From Marinomonas gallaica (GTDB taxonomy: Bacteria; Pseudomonadota; Gammaproteobacteria; Pseudomonadales; Marinomonadaceae): a stretch of DNA of 64,000 nucleotides. Every line of letters starts with the position of its first letter. Position 1 is the stretch's first letter. Shown here piece by piece: positions 55,587 through 64,000 of this stretch. The DNA is taken from assembly GCF_001639745.1 (NCBI RefSeq), contig NZ_LTAX01000007.1:62001-126000 (forward strand). Direction: 5' to 3'. Both the position numbers and the translations under genes were made by a program. The notes under the pieces are model-generated. The model saw only the letters and a program-made list of their open reading frames with translations. It did not search any database and was not told where the DNA came from.

Positions 55587-56199
55587 AATTTGTGGTATTA
55601 CGAGTTTAGAGGATGCGCTGCATGCCGTGAATGCGGGCGCTGATGCATTAGGTTTTGTTTTTTATGACAAGAGTCCTAGGTATATTTCGCCTGAAGCAGC
55701 TAATGCTATTATTGCGCTTCTGCCTCCCTTTGTAGTGCCAATTGCGTTGTTCGTTAATGCAGATGAATCTCTTGTTAATGCGTTAATATCAGGCAGTAAG
55801 CGATGGATTATTCAGTTTCACGGTGATGAATCTCCAGAGAGTTGTGCTAAATACGCTGTACCTTTCTATAAAGCCATTCGCATGAAGCCTGAGGTAGACT
55901 TGCAGGTTGAGGTTGAGCGTTACTCTGAGGCATTAGCGATACTTTTGGATGCTTATAAACCGGGCGTTCCAGGCGGCACTGGTGAAACATTTGATTGGCA
56001 TTTGATTCCTGAAAACTTGGCAAAACCTGTTATTTTGGCAGGCGGTTTGACAGTTGATAATGTTGCAGAAGCGGTTCAAGCCGTTCGTCCCTATGCTGTA
56101 GATGTAAGTGGCGGTGTGGAGAAAGAAAAAGGGCTTAAAGATCCAGATAAAGTGGTCCTGTTTATAAAACGAGCAAAAGGTCTTCTTCCTGTGCTTTAA
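55570..56199 (+). CDS. trpF: Phosphoribosylanthranilate isomerase
   Basis: Amadori rearrangement step of tryptophan synthesis, 209 residues, TIM barrel. The general base and acid are Cys in KICGITS and Asp in LLDAYKPG; GGTGETFDW binds the phosphate. It is monofunctional (not fused to TrpC). It overlaps truA, as in Pseudomonas; trpBA are not here. A gap of about 520 bases then separates it from accD. Confidence 0.95.
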   Translation: MNCRVKICGITSLEDALHAVNAGADALGFVFYDKSPRYISPEAANAIIALLPPFVVPIALFVNADESLVNALISGSKRWIIQFHGDESPESCAKYAVPFYKAIRMKPEVDLQVEVERYSEALAILLDAYKPGVPGGTGETFDWHLIPENLAKPVILAGGLTVDNVAEAVQAVRPYAVDVSGGVEKEKGLKDPDKVVLFIKRAKGLLPVL

Positions 56200-56722
56200 A
56201 AAAAGACGGTGTTGTTATTGAGCATTCATTGATGACCGGAAGGTTGCGTTTGATAGCATTTTATTCGTCAATATGACTCCAGAATGGACGATAGATGTAG
56301 TAGAATGCGTTTAAATTAACTGCATTGATTTGATTTGCCTTTAATGCCTATGACATCGTTTATTGAGCAACGAGAATTTGCTTACAGGTATAAAGACAGT
56401 GTTAAAGTGTCTCCATTAAAGGAATGCTATGTTTGCATCTTTGAATGCAAGCGGCGCAGATATGAATGTCTAATCTTTGCAAAAAAATATAGGCCTACCG
56501 ATTGATATTGGCGTTGATGTTCGTAATACGAAAATAGCGTGTGCATCAAGTCAATGTTTAGGCGGTATAATCGTCGGTAGTGTTTGGTAAGCGTCATTGC
56601 GAAAGCCAAACGTCGCACACAAAATCAGGATGCTGTTGCCTTGCAGGCTATTTTTCCCCGATGCGTTCGGAACTGGATAAATAAGCAATAGGCATCAGTT
56701 TGTTAATATTTTGGAGAGTTAA
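56200..56722. other. Non-coding gap between trpF and accD
   Basis: About 520 bases in an otherwise tight cluster. It holds a 53-codon plus-strand frame at 56344-56505 with four Cys in ECYVCIFECKRRRYEC and no clear ribosome binding site, and a TATAAT near 56565 that could be an accD promoter -10. No trpB or trpA remnant was recognised. Confidence 0.45.
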
Positions 56723-57589
56723 ATGAGCAGTTGGCTAGATAAATTTGTTCCTTCGATCATGCGTAATGAAACGAAGCGTGCACAACAAGGCAGTGTGCCT
56801 GAAGGTCTTTGGAAGAAGTGCCCAAAGTGCGACAACGTTTTATATCGTCCAGAGCTTGAAAAGAACTTAGATGTTTGTCCTAAATGTGAGCATCACATGC
56901 GTGTCAGTGCCCGACGCCGTTTAGATATTTTCTTGGATAAAGAAGGCCGTACAGAAATCGCTGCTCAGCTTGAACCTGAAGATAAATTGAAGTTTAAAGA
57001 TTCTAAGCGCTACAAAGATCGTTTAGTTGCCGCACAAAAAGCAACAGGTGAAAAGGATGCTTTAGTTGCAATGGAAGGTACTTTGAATGGCATGCCTGTT
57101 GTCGCGGTTGCGTTTGAGTTTAACTTCTTAGGTGGCTCTATGGGTGCGATTGTTGGCGAGAAGTTTGTTCAGGCGGCGAATGTTTGTCTTGAGAAAAATA
57201 TACCGTTGGTTTGTTTCTCTGCCTCGGGTGGTGCTCGTATGCAAGAAGCACTTATTTCTTTGATGCAAATGGCTAAAACAAGTGCGGCACTTGAGCGCAT
57301 GAAGCAACAAGGTATTCCTTACATTTCTGCAATGACAGACCCTGTTTTTGGAGGTGTATCCGCATCATTGGCTATGCTAGGCGACTTAAATGTTGCTGAA
57401 CCAAATGCATTAATTGGTTTTGCTGGGCCTCGAGTGATAGAGCAAACTGTTCGCGAAAAATTGCCGGAAGGCTTCCAGCGCTCTGAATTTCTTTTGGATA
57501 AGGGCGCTTTGGATATGATCATAAAGCGTGAAGACTTGCGTGATCGTTTGTATAACATCCTATCGATTTTGACTCATAAAGCAGCTTAA
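56723..57589 (+). CDS. accD: Acetyl-CoA carboxylase carboxyltransferase subunit beta
   Basis: Beta subunit of the carboxyltransferase that makes malonyl-CoA with AccA, 288 residues. The N-terminal C4 zinc ribbon is [18 protein letters not shown] then VCPKCEHHM; the crotonase-like core has [20 protein letters not shown] and [20 protein letters not shown] gives a good ribosome binding site. The folC start is 5 bases past the stop. Confidence 0.96.
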   Translation: MSSWLDKFVPSIMRNETKRAQQGSVPEGLWKKCPKCDNVLYRPELEKNLDVCPKCEHHMRVSARRRLDIFLDKEGRTEIAAQLEPEDKLKFKDSKRYKDRLVAAQKATGEKDALVAMEGTLNGMPVVAVAFEFNFLGGSMGAIVGEKFVQAANVCLEKNIPLVCFSASGGARMQEALISLMQMAKTSAALERMKQQGIPYISAMTDPVFGGVSASLAMLGDLNVAEPNALIGFAGPRVIEQTVREKLPEGFQRSEFLLDKGALDMIIKREDLRDRLYNILSILTHKAA

Positions 57590-57593
57590 CTGA

Positions 57594-58814
57594 ATGTCAT
57601 CAACATCTCTTGAAGGTTGGCTCTCATATATCGAGAGCCAACACCCTTCTGAAATCGAACTTGGCCTTGCCCGAGGCCAGTCCGTTCTAGATAAACTACA
57701 ACTAGGTCGACCTAAGGCAAAAGTCATCACCGTTGCTGGTACGAATGGTAAAGGCTCAACCTGTACGATGTTGACTCGGTATTTATGTGATGCCGGTTTC
57801 AAAGTAGGAACGTACACATCGCCGCATTTTTTGCGATTCAATGAGCGTGTAGCAATTAATGAACAGGAATGTCCTGACGAGCTTTTGTGTGAAGCCTTTT
57901 CTGTTATCGAAGCTGCGCGCGGTGATACACCTTTAACTTACTTTGAGTTTTCAACGATCGCTGCACTTTGGGTGTTTGATCGCCTAGAGCTAGATTATTG
58001 GGTGCTCGAGGTTGGACTCGGTGGACGTCTTGACTCGGTGAATATGGTCGATACAGATATCGCGGTTGTTACCTCTATTGCGCTTGATCACATTGATTGG
58101 TTAGGTGATTCTATCGACGTTATTGGTCGTGAAAAGACCGGAATTGCGCGTGCGGGCAAACCTGTTATCAGTGGTGTAGTCAATCCACCAACATCTATTG
58201 CTGCAGTGGCAGAAGAAACTGGCGCGCCTCTTTTTCAAAAGCACAAAGACTTTACGTTCACTCAATTTGATAATGTATGGAATTGGAGTGGCTTTGGTCG
58301 TTCATTTGAAAGCCTACCGCTGCCTAAGTTGCCGCTTGAAAATGCAGCGACTGTCATTGCTGTTTTGCTGCAGCTTGATATTGACGTAGACGTTGAGTCA
58401 CTTACTCAAATGTTTACAGAAGCAAGCTTGCTAGGACGTTTTCAGCAAGTCGAGTCGAGCCCCGCGCTTTACATCGATGTTGCTCATAATCCCGAGGCTG
58501 CGCAGCAACTTAAGCAGCAAGTGGCGCGTTTGAACACGCCTGTTATTGCTGTTTGTGGCATGCTTAAAGATAAAGATATTAGCAGTGTATTAGGAACATT
58601 AAAGGACAGTTTTTCAGAGTGGCACTTCTTGGATTTGCCTGGAGTCCGCGGTGCGAAGGCGGCAGAGCTTGCGCCCTATGTAAATCACTCAAACAGTTAC
58701 CATGATATTTTGTCCGCGTTGACTGTGGCAAAAGACTCAGCGCGTCAGCAAGGGGCAACTGTGATTGTATTTGGTTCTTTTGTCACCGTTTCTGAGTATT
58801 TATCGACTCTGTAA
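57594..58814 (+). CDS. folC: Bifunctional folylpolyglutamate/dihydrofolate synthase
   Basis: Adds Glu to dihydropteroate and folates, 406 residues. ATP loop VAGTNGKGST, then YTSPHFLRFNERV, FEFSTIAALWVFD, VGLGGRLDSVN and ALDHIDWLG are typical Mur-ligase-type features of FolC. It starts right after accD, so the two form one unit, followed by the SPOR gene after 15 bases. Confidence 0.95.
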   Translation: MSSTSLEGWLSYIESQHPSEIELGLARGQSVLDKLQLGRPKAKVITVAGTNGKGSTCTMLTRYLCDAGFKVGTYTSPHFLRFNERVAINEQECPDELLCEAFSVIEAARGDTPLTYFEFSTIAALWVFDRLELDYWVLEVGLGGRLDSVNMVDTDIAVVTSIALDHIDWLGDSIDVIGREKTGIARAGKPVISGVVNPPTSIAAVAEETGAPLFQKHKDFTFTQFDNVWNWSGFGRSFESLPLPKLPLENAATVIAVLLQLDIDVDVESLTQMFTEASLLGRFQQVESSPALYIDVAHNPEAAQQLKQQVARLNTPVIAVCGMLKDKDISSVLGTLKDSFSEWHFLDLPGVRGAKAAELAPYVNHSNSYHDILSALTVAKDSARQQGATVIVFGSFVTVSEYLSTL

Positions 58815-58829
58815 ACAAAGGGGAAGCTC

Positions 58830-59414
58830 ATGATGCTAGATGCTAAGTCAAAATATCGCTTAATCGGTGCTGGCCTGTTAATGGTATCTGCGGCGGTGTT
58901 ATTACCGCTTGTGCTTGATGGTGAACGCCCTACGTCTTTGGACGTACAGATCACTGTGCCAGAGAAGCCTTCATTTCCAGAGGTTGTGATTGCGCCTGTA
59001 GAGCCAGTTGATGAATTGACGGATGATACCGAAGAATTCCCTGACCCAAATACTATCCAGTTGATCTCTGAGCCTGAAGAGACTCCCAAGGTGGTACAGC
59101 AGGCAGAACCAATTCCTGAAGTTAAGCAAGTGGCTCCGGTAGAGAAACCTGCGACGGTGAAGAAGGAGGTGGCGCCTATTGGCGAGCGGTGGACGTTGCA
59201 GGTAGCGACCTTTGGTAAAAAAGATAATGCATCACGAACGCTAAAGCGTTTACAGGACGCTGGTTATCCTGCTTATGTCATGACCAGTAATTCTTTATTT
59301 AAAGTATTTGTCGGACCCGAATTAAAGCGTGAAGCTTCAGAGAAAATGAAAAGCAAAGTTCTTAAGGAATTTAAGCTCAGCGGAATTGTTGTCAAATATT
59401 CTCCAAATTCGTAA
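58830..59414 (+). CDS. SPOR domain protein (DedD-like)
   Basis: Single-TM protein of 194 residues. The N-terminal helix (YRLIGAGLLMVSAAVLLPLV) anchors it; a Pro/Glu-rich spacer follows; residues about 115-194 form a SPOR domain (RWTLQVATFGKKDNASRTLK, YPAYVMTSN, FKVFVGPEL) that binds denuded glycan at the septum. Position between folC and cvpA matches the DedD place in gammaproteobacteria, where it acts in cell division. Confidence 0.85.
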   Translation: MMLDAKSKYRLIGAGLLMVSAAVLLPLVLDGERPTSLDVQITVPEKPSFPEVVIAPVEPVDELTDDTEEFPDPNTIQLISEPEETPKVVQQAEPIPEVKQVAPVEKPATVKKEVAPIGERWTLQVATFGKKDNASRTLKRLQDAGYPAYVMTSNSLFKVFVGPELKREASEKMKSKVLKEFKLSGIVVKYSPNS

Positions 59415-59484
59415 TAGTTACTCGTTGGTTGCTTGGATTAACGTGAACTTTTGGTAAACTGCGCAGCATTAGTAAGAGGTAAGC

Positions 59485-60018
59485 GTGGAACATATACAAT
59501 CGATTTCAACGCTTGATTGGTTAATCATTGCGGTAGTGGTGTTGTCGTCTCTTCTGAGCTTAAAACGCGGTTTTATTAAAGAAGTCATGTCTTTGGTAAC
59601 TTGGGTAGTAGCCTTTATCGTTGCGGTAAAGTTCACAACGCCCTTGCAGACCTTGTTAATTGATCAGGTCCAAAATGATCAAATACGCTACATCGTCGCG
59701 TTTATTGGATTATTTATCGCAACATTAGTTATTGGTGCATTGGTCAGCCTTATTTTAGGTTCACTAGTGCAAGCCACTGGTTTAAGCAGTACTGATCGTG
59801 TGATTGGTATGTTATTTGGTTTTGTTCGAGGTGCGTTGATTGTAGTGGCATTTATCTCTCTTTTGAGTTTAAGTCCTGCCATCGAGAAGTCTGATATGTG
59901 GAAATCTTCTCAGCTTGTTCCGCAGCTCGTTGTATTAAAAGATTGGCTACGTGAGATGTTAGGCAGAGGGAGTGAGGTATTTGACTCTTCTCTTATCGAT
60001 CGTGCTTTGAATAGTTAA
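59485..60018 (+). CDS. cvpA: CvpA family membrane protein
   Basis: Membrane protein of 177 residues with four helices: WLIIAVVVLSSLLSLKRGF, LVTWVVAFIVAVKF, YIVAFIGLFIATLVIGALV and GMLFGFVRGALIVVAFISLL. The family was named for colicin V production and is linked to envelope robustness; the gene usually precedes purF, as here. The start is GTG 59485 with AAGAGG before it. A short hairpin (60019-60034) lies before purF. Confidence 0.9.
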   Translation: MEHIQSISTLDWLIIAVVVLSSLLSLKRGFIKEVMSLVTWVVAFIVAVKFTTPLQTLLIDQVQNDQIRYIVAFIGLFIATLVIGALVSLILGSLVQATGLSSTDRVIGMLFGFVRGALIVVAFISLLSLSPAIEKSDMWKSSQLVPQLVVLKDWLREMLGRGSEVFDSSLIDRALNS

Positions 60019-60034
60019 TCACACGTTTGTGTGA
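60019..60034 (+). other. Short hairpin between cvpA and purF
   Basis: TCACAC (60019-60024), GTTT loop, GTGTGA (60029-60034), followed by AGTTTT. Too short for a firm terminator; possible attenuation or mRNA stability element. Confidence 0.35.
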
Positions 60035-60085
60035 AGTTTTAAATAGACGGCAAAGTCGTTTCCCCAAATCACGAGGTATATATAC

Positions 60086-61594
60086 ATGTGTGGTATCGTT
60101 GGTGTAGTAGCCACGTCGATGGTTAATCAAGCCATCTTTGACGCTCTTACGGTTCTTCAGCATCGCGGTCAGGACGCTGCGGGAATGGTTACAAGCCATA
60201 ATGGATTATTATGCTTGCGCAAAGATAACGGTCCAGTAAGTGAAGTGTTTCGCACACGACACATGAAGAAACTTCATGGCAATATTGGTATTGGCCACGC
60301 ACGTTATCCGACTGCTGGTACGTCGAGTTCAGCTGAAGCCCAACCGTTTTATGTGAACTCTCCATATGGTATTTCTCTTGCTCATAATGGTAACTTGACC
60401 AACACGGCTAAACTTAAGCGTGAAGTGTTTGAGTCAGACCTACGTCATGTCAACACAACGTCTGATTCAGAAGTGCTGGTAAATGTCTTGGCTCATGAGT
60501 TACATGAAGAAGGAAAGCTGGTTCCAACACCAGAAGATATCTTTAATGCTTTAGAGCGCGTCTATAAGCGTATTGAAGGTGGTTATGCCGTTGTTGCTTT
60601 GATCACTGGATACGGTATTCTTGCGTTTCGCGATCCTGATGGTATTCGCCCACTTATCTACGGATCAAAAGAAACTGAAAACGGTACTGAGTACATGGTT
60701 GCCTCTGAAAGCGTTGCGCTGGATGCAGCAGGTTTCAAAATTGAACGTGATATTCGCCCAGGCGAAGCGCTTTTCTTTGATATCAAGCATAAAGTACATC
60801 AACGTCAGTGCACGGAAGCTAAGGTGCCACGTCCATGTCTGTTTGAGTACGTATATTTTGCTCGTCCAGACACTGTGATCGACAATATTTCGGTTTACAA
60901 AGCTCGTATTAACCAAGGTGATCGTCTAGCAGCCAAAATTAAGCGTGAATGGGCGGATCATGATATTGATGTTGTTATTCCAATTCCTGACACTAGCCGT
61001 ACTGCAGCATTGCAGATTGCGCAAGAATTGGATATTCCATTCCGTGAGGGCTTGGTCAAGAATCGTTACATTGGCCGTACTTTCATTATGCCAGGGCAGA
61101 CGATTCGCAAGAAGTCCGTCCGTCAAAAGCTGAATCCAGTACCATTTGAGTTTAAAGACAAAAATGTTTTGCTGGTTGATGATTCAATTGTTCGTGGTAC
61201 AACCAGCCAAGAAATCATTGAAATGGCTCGTGAAGCGGGAGCTAAAAAAGTGTATTTAGCGTCTGCAGCGCCAGAAGTTCGATACCCGAATGTTTATGGT
61301 ATTGATATGCCCGCTGCTACAGAATTGATTGCTTATAATCGTAACGTCGATGAAATCTGTGAATTGATTGGTGCAGACCGTTTGATATTCCAAGATTTGG
61401 ATGATCTGATTGCGGCATGTATTGATGAGAAACACTCTGATGTTCGTGAATTCGATACATCTGTATTTGACGGCCGTTACATTACTGGCAATATTGATGC
61501 CGCGTATCTTCAAAATCTTGCAGATGCTCGAAGTGATTCAAGCAAATCATCTGCTGAGAATGCGACAAATAATGATCTAATGCACCCAATGTAA
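60086..61594 (+). CDS. purF: Amidophosphoribosyltransferase
   Basis: First committed step of purine synthesis, making phosphoribosylamine from PRPP and Gln; 502 residues. Cys2 (MCGIVGV) is the glutaminase nucleophile; [18 protein letters not shown] and LAHNGNL form the Gln site; the PRPP loop is [13 protein letters not shown]. There is no long propeptide, so it is the E. coli type. No clear PurR box was found upstream. Confidence 0.97.
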   Translation: MCGIVGVVATSMVNQAIFDALTVLQHRGQDAAGMVTSHNGLLCLRKDNGPVSEVFRTRHMKKLHGNIGIGHARYPTAGTSSSAEAQPFYVNSPYGISLAHNGNLTNTAKLKREVFESDLRHVNTTSDSEVLVNVLAHELHEEGKLVPTPEDIFNALERVYKRIEGGYAVVALITGYGILAFRDPDGIRPLIYGSKETENGTEYMVASESVALDAAGFKIERDIRPGEALFFDIKHKVHQRQCTEAKVPRPCLFEYVYFARPDTVIDNISVYKARINQGDRLAAKIKREWADHDIDVVIPIPDTSRTAALQIAQELDIPFREGLVKNRYIGRTFIMPGQTIRKKSVRQKLNPVPFEFKDKNVLLVDDSIVRGTTSQEIIEMAREAGAKKVYLASAAPEVRYPNVYGIDMPAATELIAYNRNVDEICELIGADRLIFQDLDDLIAACIDEKHSDVREFDTSVFDGRYITGNIDAAYLQNLADARSDSSKSSAENATNNDLMHPM

Positions 61595-61628
61595 TTCATT
61601 GGCTTAGTGATCGTTTGTTTTTGCTGAT

Positions 61629-61657
61629 ACTAAGCCAGGTATAATACCTGGCTTAGT
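61629..61657. other. 29-bp near-perfect palindrome between purF and metZ
   Basis: ACTAAGCCAGGTAT, one central A, ATACCTGGCTTAGT: 14-bp arms that pair without mismatch. It is likely the purF terminator hairpin, followed only by TTGTTT, and its centre reads TATAAT, so it may also carry the -10 of the metZ promoter. Confidence 0.6.
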
Positions 61658-61687
61658 TGTTTATAAAGAGTCAACTTGGAGTGACCC

Positions 61688-62860
61688 ATGTCTGAATATA
61701 AAGATGCGACGCTCGCAATTCGAGCGGGTATTCGTCAAACCCAAGAGCAAGAAAATAGCGAAGCGATTTTTATGACCTCTAGCTTTGCGTATTCTAGTGC
61801 GGCGGAAGCGGCAGGAAAGTTTTGCGGTGAACTAGAGGGTAATGTCTATTCACGCTTTACTAATCCAACCGTTGAGATGTTTGAAAAGCGCTTGGCGGCT
61901 CTAGAGAAAGGTGAGGCTGCGGTTGCGACTTCATCTGGTATGGCGGCACTAATGACGTTGGGTTACTCGCTACTGAAAGCTGGTGACAAGGTGGTTTGCT
62001 CGCGTAATATTTTTGGTTCCACCGTGAAGTTTTTTAATGCTTACATGGCTAAATACAACGTTGAAATTGCCTATGTAGATGCCACAGATTATGAAGCTTG
62101 GGAACGTGAGATCAACGAAAATACCCGCCTATGCTACTTCGAAACACCATCTAATCCTCTTTATGAAGTCGTCGATGTTGCTAAAGTATCTGAGCTTGCT
62201 CACGAAAAAGGCGCTCTACTTTGTGTTGATACCGTATTGGCGACTCCAGCGTTACAAAACCCACTGACTCAGGGCGCTGATATTGTTATGCAATCGGCGA
62301 CGAAGTTTATTGATGGGCAGGGTCGTTGCTTAGGTGGAGCACTGATAGCGTCAAAAGAAATTGTTGCTCAGTTTGTTGCTTTCATGCGCAGTGCAGGGCC
62401 GACGATGAGCCCGTTTAATGCTTGGGTATTGCTGAATGGCTTGGAGACATTGAGTTTACGCATGAAGGCCCATTCAGGTAATGCGATGGCGTTAGCTGAG
62501 CACCTAGAGAAGCATCCTAAAGTAACTAAAGTGAACTATGGTGGTTTACCCTCTCACAAATACCATGAGCTGGCCAAATTGCAGCAAAAAGACTTTGGTG
62601 GCGTTATGTCATTTGAGTTGGAAGGTGGGCGAGAGGCTGCCTGGACCTTTATCGATAATGTTAAGTTGATGTCAATTACCGGTAACTTAGGTGATACTAA
62701 AACGCTTGTAACGCATCCAGCGACCACAACACATGGTCGTTTGACGGATGACGAAAAAGACAAAGCAGGTATCAAAGAGGGGCTTGTTCGTCTTTCTGTA
62801 GGTCTTGAAGATATCGACGATATTATTGCTGATGTTGAACAAGCTTTGGCACAAGTATAA
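61688..62860 (+). CDS. metZ: O-succinylhomoserine sulfhydrylase
   Basis: PLP enzyme that makes homocysteine directly from O-succinylhomoserine and sulfide, 390 residues. It is of the Cys/Met metabolism family: EGNVYSRFTNPT near the start, ATSSGMAA, LCVDTVLATPALQNP, PLP Lys in MQSATKFIDGQGR, and the C-terminal GLVRLSVGLEDIDDI. Position after purF is the same as in Pseudomonas, where it is called metZ. Discrimination from O-acetylhomoserine enzymes rests on this context. Confidence 0.92.
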   Translation: MSEYKDATLAIRAGIRQTQEQENSEAIFMTSSFAYSSAAEAAGKFCGELEGNVYSRFTNPTVEMFEKRLAALEKGEAAVATSSGMAALMTLGYSLLKAGDKVVCSRNIFGSTVKFFNAYMAKYNVEIAYVDATDYEAWEREINENTRLCYFETPSNPLYEVVDVAKVSELAHEKGALLCVDTVLATPALQNPLTQGADIVMQSATKFIDGQGRCLGGALIASKEIVAQFVAFMRSAGPTMSPFNAWVLLNGLETLSLRMKAHSGNAMALAEHLEKHPKVTKVNYGGLPSHKYHELAKLQQKDFGGVMSFELEGGREAAWTFIDNVKLMSITGNLGDTKTLVTHPATTTHGRLTDDEKDKAGIKEGLVRLSVGLEDIDDIIADVEQALAQV

Positions 62861-62879
62861 AGCAAAGGTTTTAGCGAAT

Positions 62880-62909
62880 AAAAAAGAGCAGCTCAGTCTG
62901 CTCTTTTTT
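62880..62909. terminator. Bidirectional terminator between metZ and the PilZ gene
   Basis: AAAAAGAGCAG (about 62881-62891) pairs with CTGCTCTTTTTT (62898-62909); A and T runs serve both strands. Confidence 0.85.
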
Positions 62910-62925
62910 GTGATCAAGTTGTTTG

Positions 62926-63336
62926 TTATTCGTCTTCTTGATCTAAAATAATTTTTTCTTGTTCTTCTCGCCTTGTAGATGCTGCTGTACGTAGTACTGA
63001 TTTTTGAGTTTCAAGCACTAACTCGTCGATAAATTCGGAGACTTGCTCTTCTATGGCAGTAAACATCCAGCCAGAACGACCAGGCTTCTTATAAATAAGT
63101 TTTGCCTTAACCTGGCCGATGACACGATCATTTTCGTCCATAATAAACGCGATTTGCTCTCCGGCTTCAATGGCTAAATCTAGATCACTTGCTAGGGCGA
63201 CACCATCCACGCTGATGTCAACGCAGTCAAGCTTATATATACCACCATCAAATGTTAGTGTATGTCCTTTTGGAATGACCCTAACAGCATTGCGACGTTC
63301 GCTGGATTGATATTCAAAGTTTTGATCGCCACTCAT
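62926..63336 (-). CDS. PilZ domain protein
   Basis: Small c-di-GMP-receptor-type protein of 136 residues. The N-terminal RxxxR-like motif is seen as RRNAVRV, followed by the beta-barrel motif DISVDGVAL (family D/NxSxxG). The tail from about 95 is charged and helical. It lies about 38 bases after the MotB-like gene on the same strand, so it may link c-di-GMP to the flagellar motor as YcgR does; that is inference. Several cyclases and an EAL protein in this window could provide the ligand. Confidence 0.82.
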   Translation of the reverse strand: MSGDQNFEYQSSERRNAVRVIPKGHTLTFDGGIYKLDCVDISVDGVALASDLDLAIEAGEQIAFIMDENDRVIGQVKAKLIYKKPGRSGWMFTAIEEQVSEFIDELVLETQKSVLRTAASTRREEQEKIILDQEDE

Positions 63337-63374
63337 CTAGGCGCTCTCATTAAACCGATGTAGTTTTGCATATT

Positions 63375-64000
63375 CTAATTATCACCATTTATGGGTTTGT
63401 CTTTATCACGTTGTAAGACAAACTCGACACGACGATTCAGTGCTCGATGTTCTTCGGTATCATTGCGAACTAATGGAATGCTGTCAGCATAACCAGTGGC
63501 TGTCATTCTTTCTGGCGGAATACCGTTCTCCAAAAAGTATCGTAAAGTTGTGGTGGCTCGAATCGCAGATAATTCCCAGTTACTCGGGAACCGAGCAGTA
63601 CGAATAGGGATATTATCAGTATGCCCTTTGATATTGATATTGTAATCAGGGTACCGATTAAAAATACCAAGCAGTGTTTCGTAGATAGGTTCAGCACTGT
63701 AAAGAATGTCTGATTCACCTGATTCAAATAAAGAGTGTCCATCGATGCGGATGGTGATTTTTTCACCATCTTCGAATACGGCGACTTGGTTTTCTAGGTT
63801 GTTCGCGACAAATTTACTCATAACGTCATTGGCAATTTCGTTTACCTCTTCACGAACTTCCTCATCAATAGGGTCCTTGGCGTAAGTGAGTTGTTCATTG
63901 GTCGCCATTTGAGGTTCAGCCGGTTTGATGGTTTCAGTGCCACCACCAGAATACTTAAGCGGCTCTTGGCGAACGAGAGCGCCATTACTATTCAGAGCGA
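63375..64000 (-). CDS. motB: MotB-like flagellar motor protein, partial (5' end outside the window)
   Basis: C-terminal part of a MotB/OmpA-family protein. The OmpA-like peptidoglycan-binding domain is complete (NINIKGHTDNIPI, SNWELSAIRATTTLRYF, ATGYADSIP, NRRVEFVLQRD). An internal ATG lies at 63908, but the frame stays open to the window edge through PKYSGGG-like and Pro/Glu residues, so the real start and its N-terminal TM anchor lie beyond 64000. MotB is the stator subunit of the flagellar motor. PilZ gene follows on the same strand. Confidence 0.85.
   Translation of the reverse strand, partial: ALNSNGALVRQEPLKYSGGGTETIKPAEPQMATNEQLTYAKDPIDEEVREEVNEIANDVMSKFVANNLENQVAVFEDGEKITIRIDGHSLFESGESDILYSAEPIYETLLGIFNRYPDYNINIKGHTDNIPIRTARFPSNWELSAIRATTTLRYFLENGIPPERMTATGYADSIPLVRNDTEEHRALNRRVEFVLQRDKDKPINGDN

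Noticed and set aside
60045..60066. PurR box before purF
   Set aside because: GGCAAAGTCGTTTCC resembles half of the consensus but has an extra central base and breaks symmetry.

Overview
This window looks like the chromosome of a moderately AT-rich marine gammaproteobacterium of the Oceanospirillales, most like Marinomonas. Three things point there: the block fimV-truA-trpF-accD-folC-SPOR-cvpA-purF-metZ (the same order as in Pseudomonas), many large two-component and c-di-GMP proteins, and a TRAP transporter where enterics use a GntP-type gluconate permease. The genus call rests on gene content and recalled synteny, not on a search. No rRNA, tRNA or CRISPR array was seen.

Layout. 1-15.2 kb: an acidic lipoprotein, a dienelactone hydrolase, a ynjBCD-type ABC importer, an M14-type deacylase, a UvrD-like helicase, a 2OG-Fe(II) oxygenase, an SDR, a YafJ-type amidotransferase, a chemoreceptor, hisI and a double-domain QueD-like protein. 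15.4-16.1 kb: the SRP RNA gene ffs, followed 12 bp later by the end of a Tn7-like transposon (three TnsB-type sites with a 21-bp period) and a truncated tnsA. The tnsA frame is cut by what looks like an IS3-family end. This is the scar of a Tn7-like, possibly CRISPR-associated (I-F3 type), element at an attachment gene known for that group. 16.1-22.5 kb: a hybrid histidine kinase split by one in-frame TAA, its REC-GGDEF partner, and a convergent CHASE-GGDEF cyclase.

22.9-34.4 kb: a 2-hydroxyacid dehydrogenase; a complete Cpx-type envelope stress system with a perfect CpxR box between cpxRA and the cpxP-like gene; an AEC permease; then a gluconate module (gntR, gntK and a three-gene TRAP transporter) whose promoter carries two perfect GntR-type operators; a LysR regulator and a SugE-type SMR exporter. 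34.5-40.8 kb: an inositol monophosphatase and a second, intact hybrid kinase with REC-GGDEF partner, built like the broken one.

40.9-64 kb: mostly housekeeping genes. These are leuA with a divergent Lrp-type regulator, ribA, a DEAD-box helicase, DUF1415, cvfB, a ketopantoate reductase relative, yajQ, a Cys-less alkyltransferase-like protein, fxsA, groES-groEL behind a sigma-32-type promoter, an EAL protein, the fimV-to-metZ block, a PilZ protein, and a MotB-like gene running off the right edge.

The most notable observation is the Tn7-like relic at ffs. Next come the single-codon break in the hybrid kinase and the paired GntR operators on a TRAP operon.
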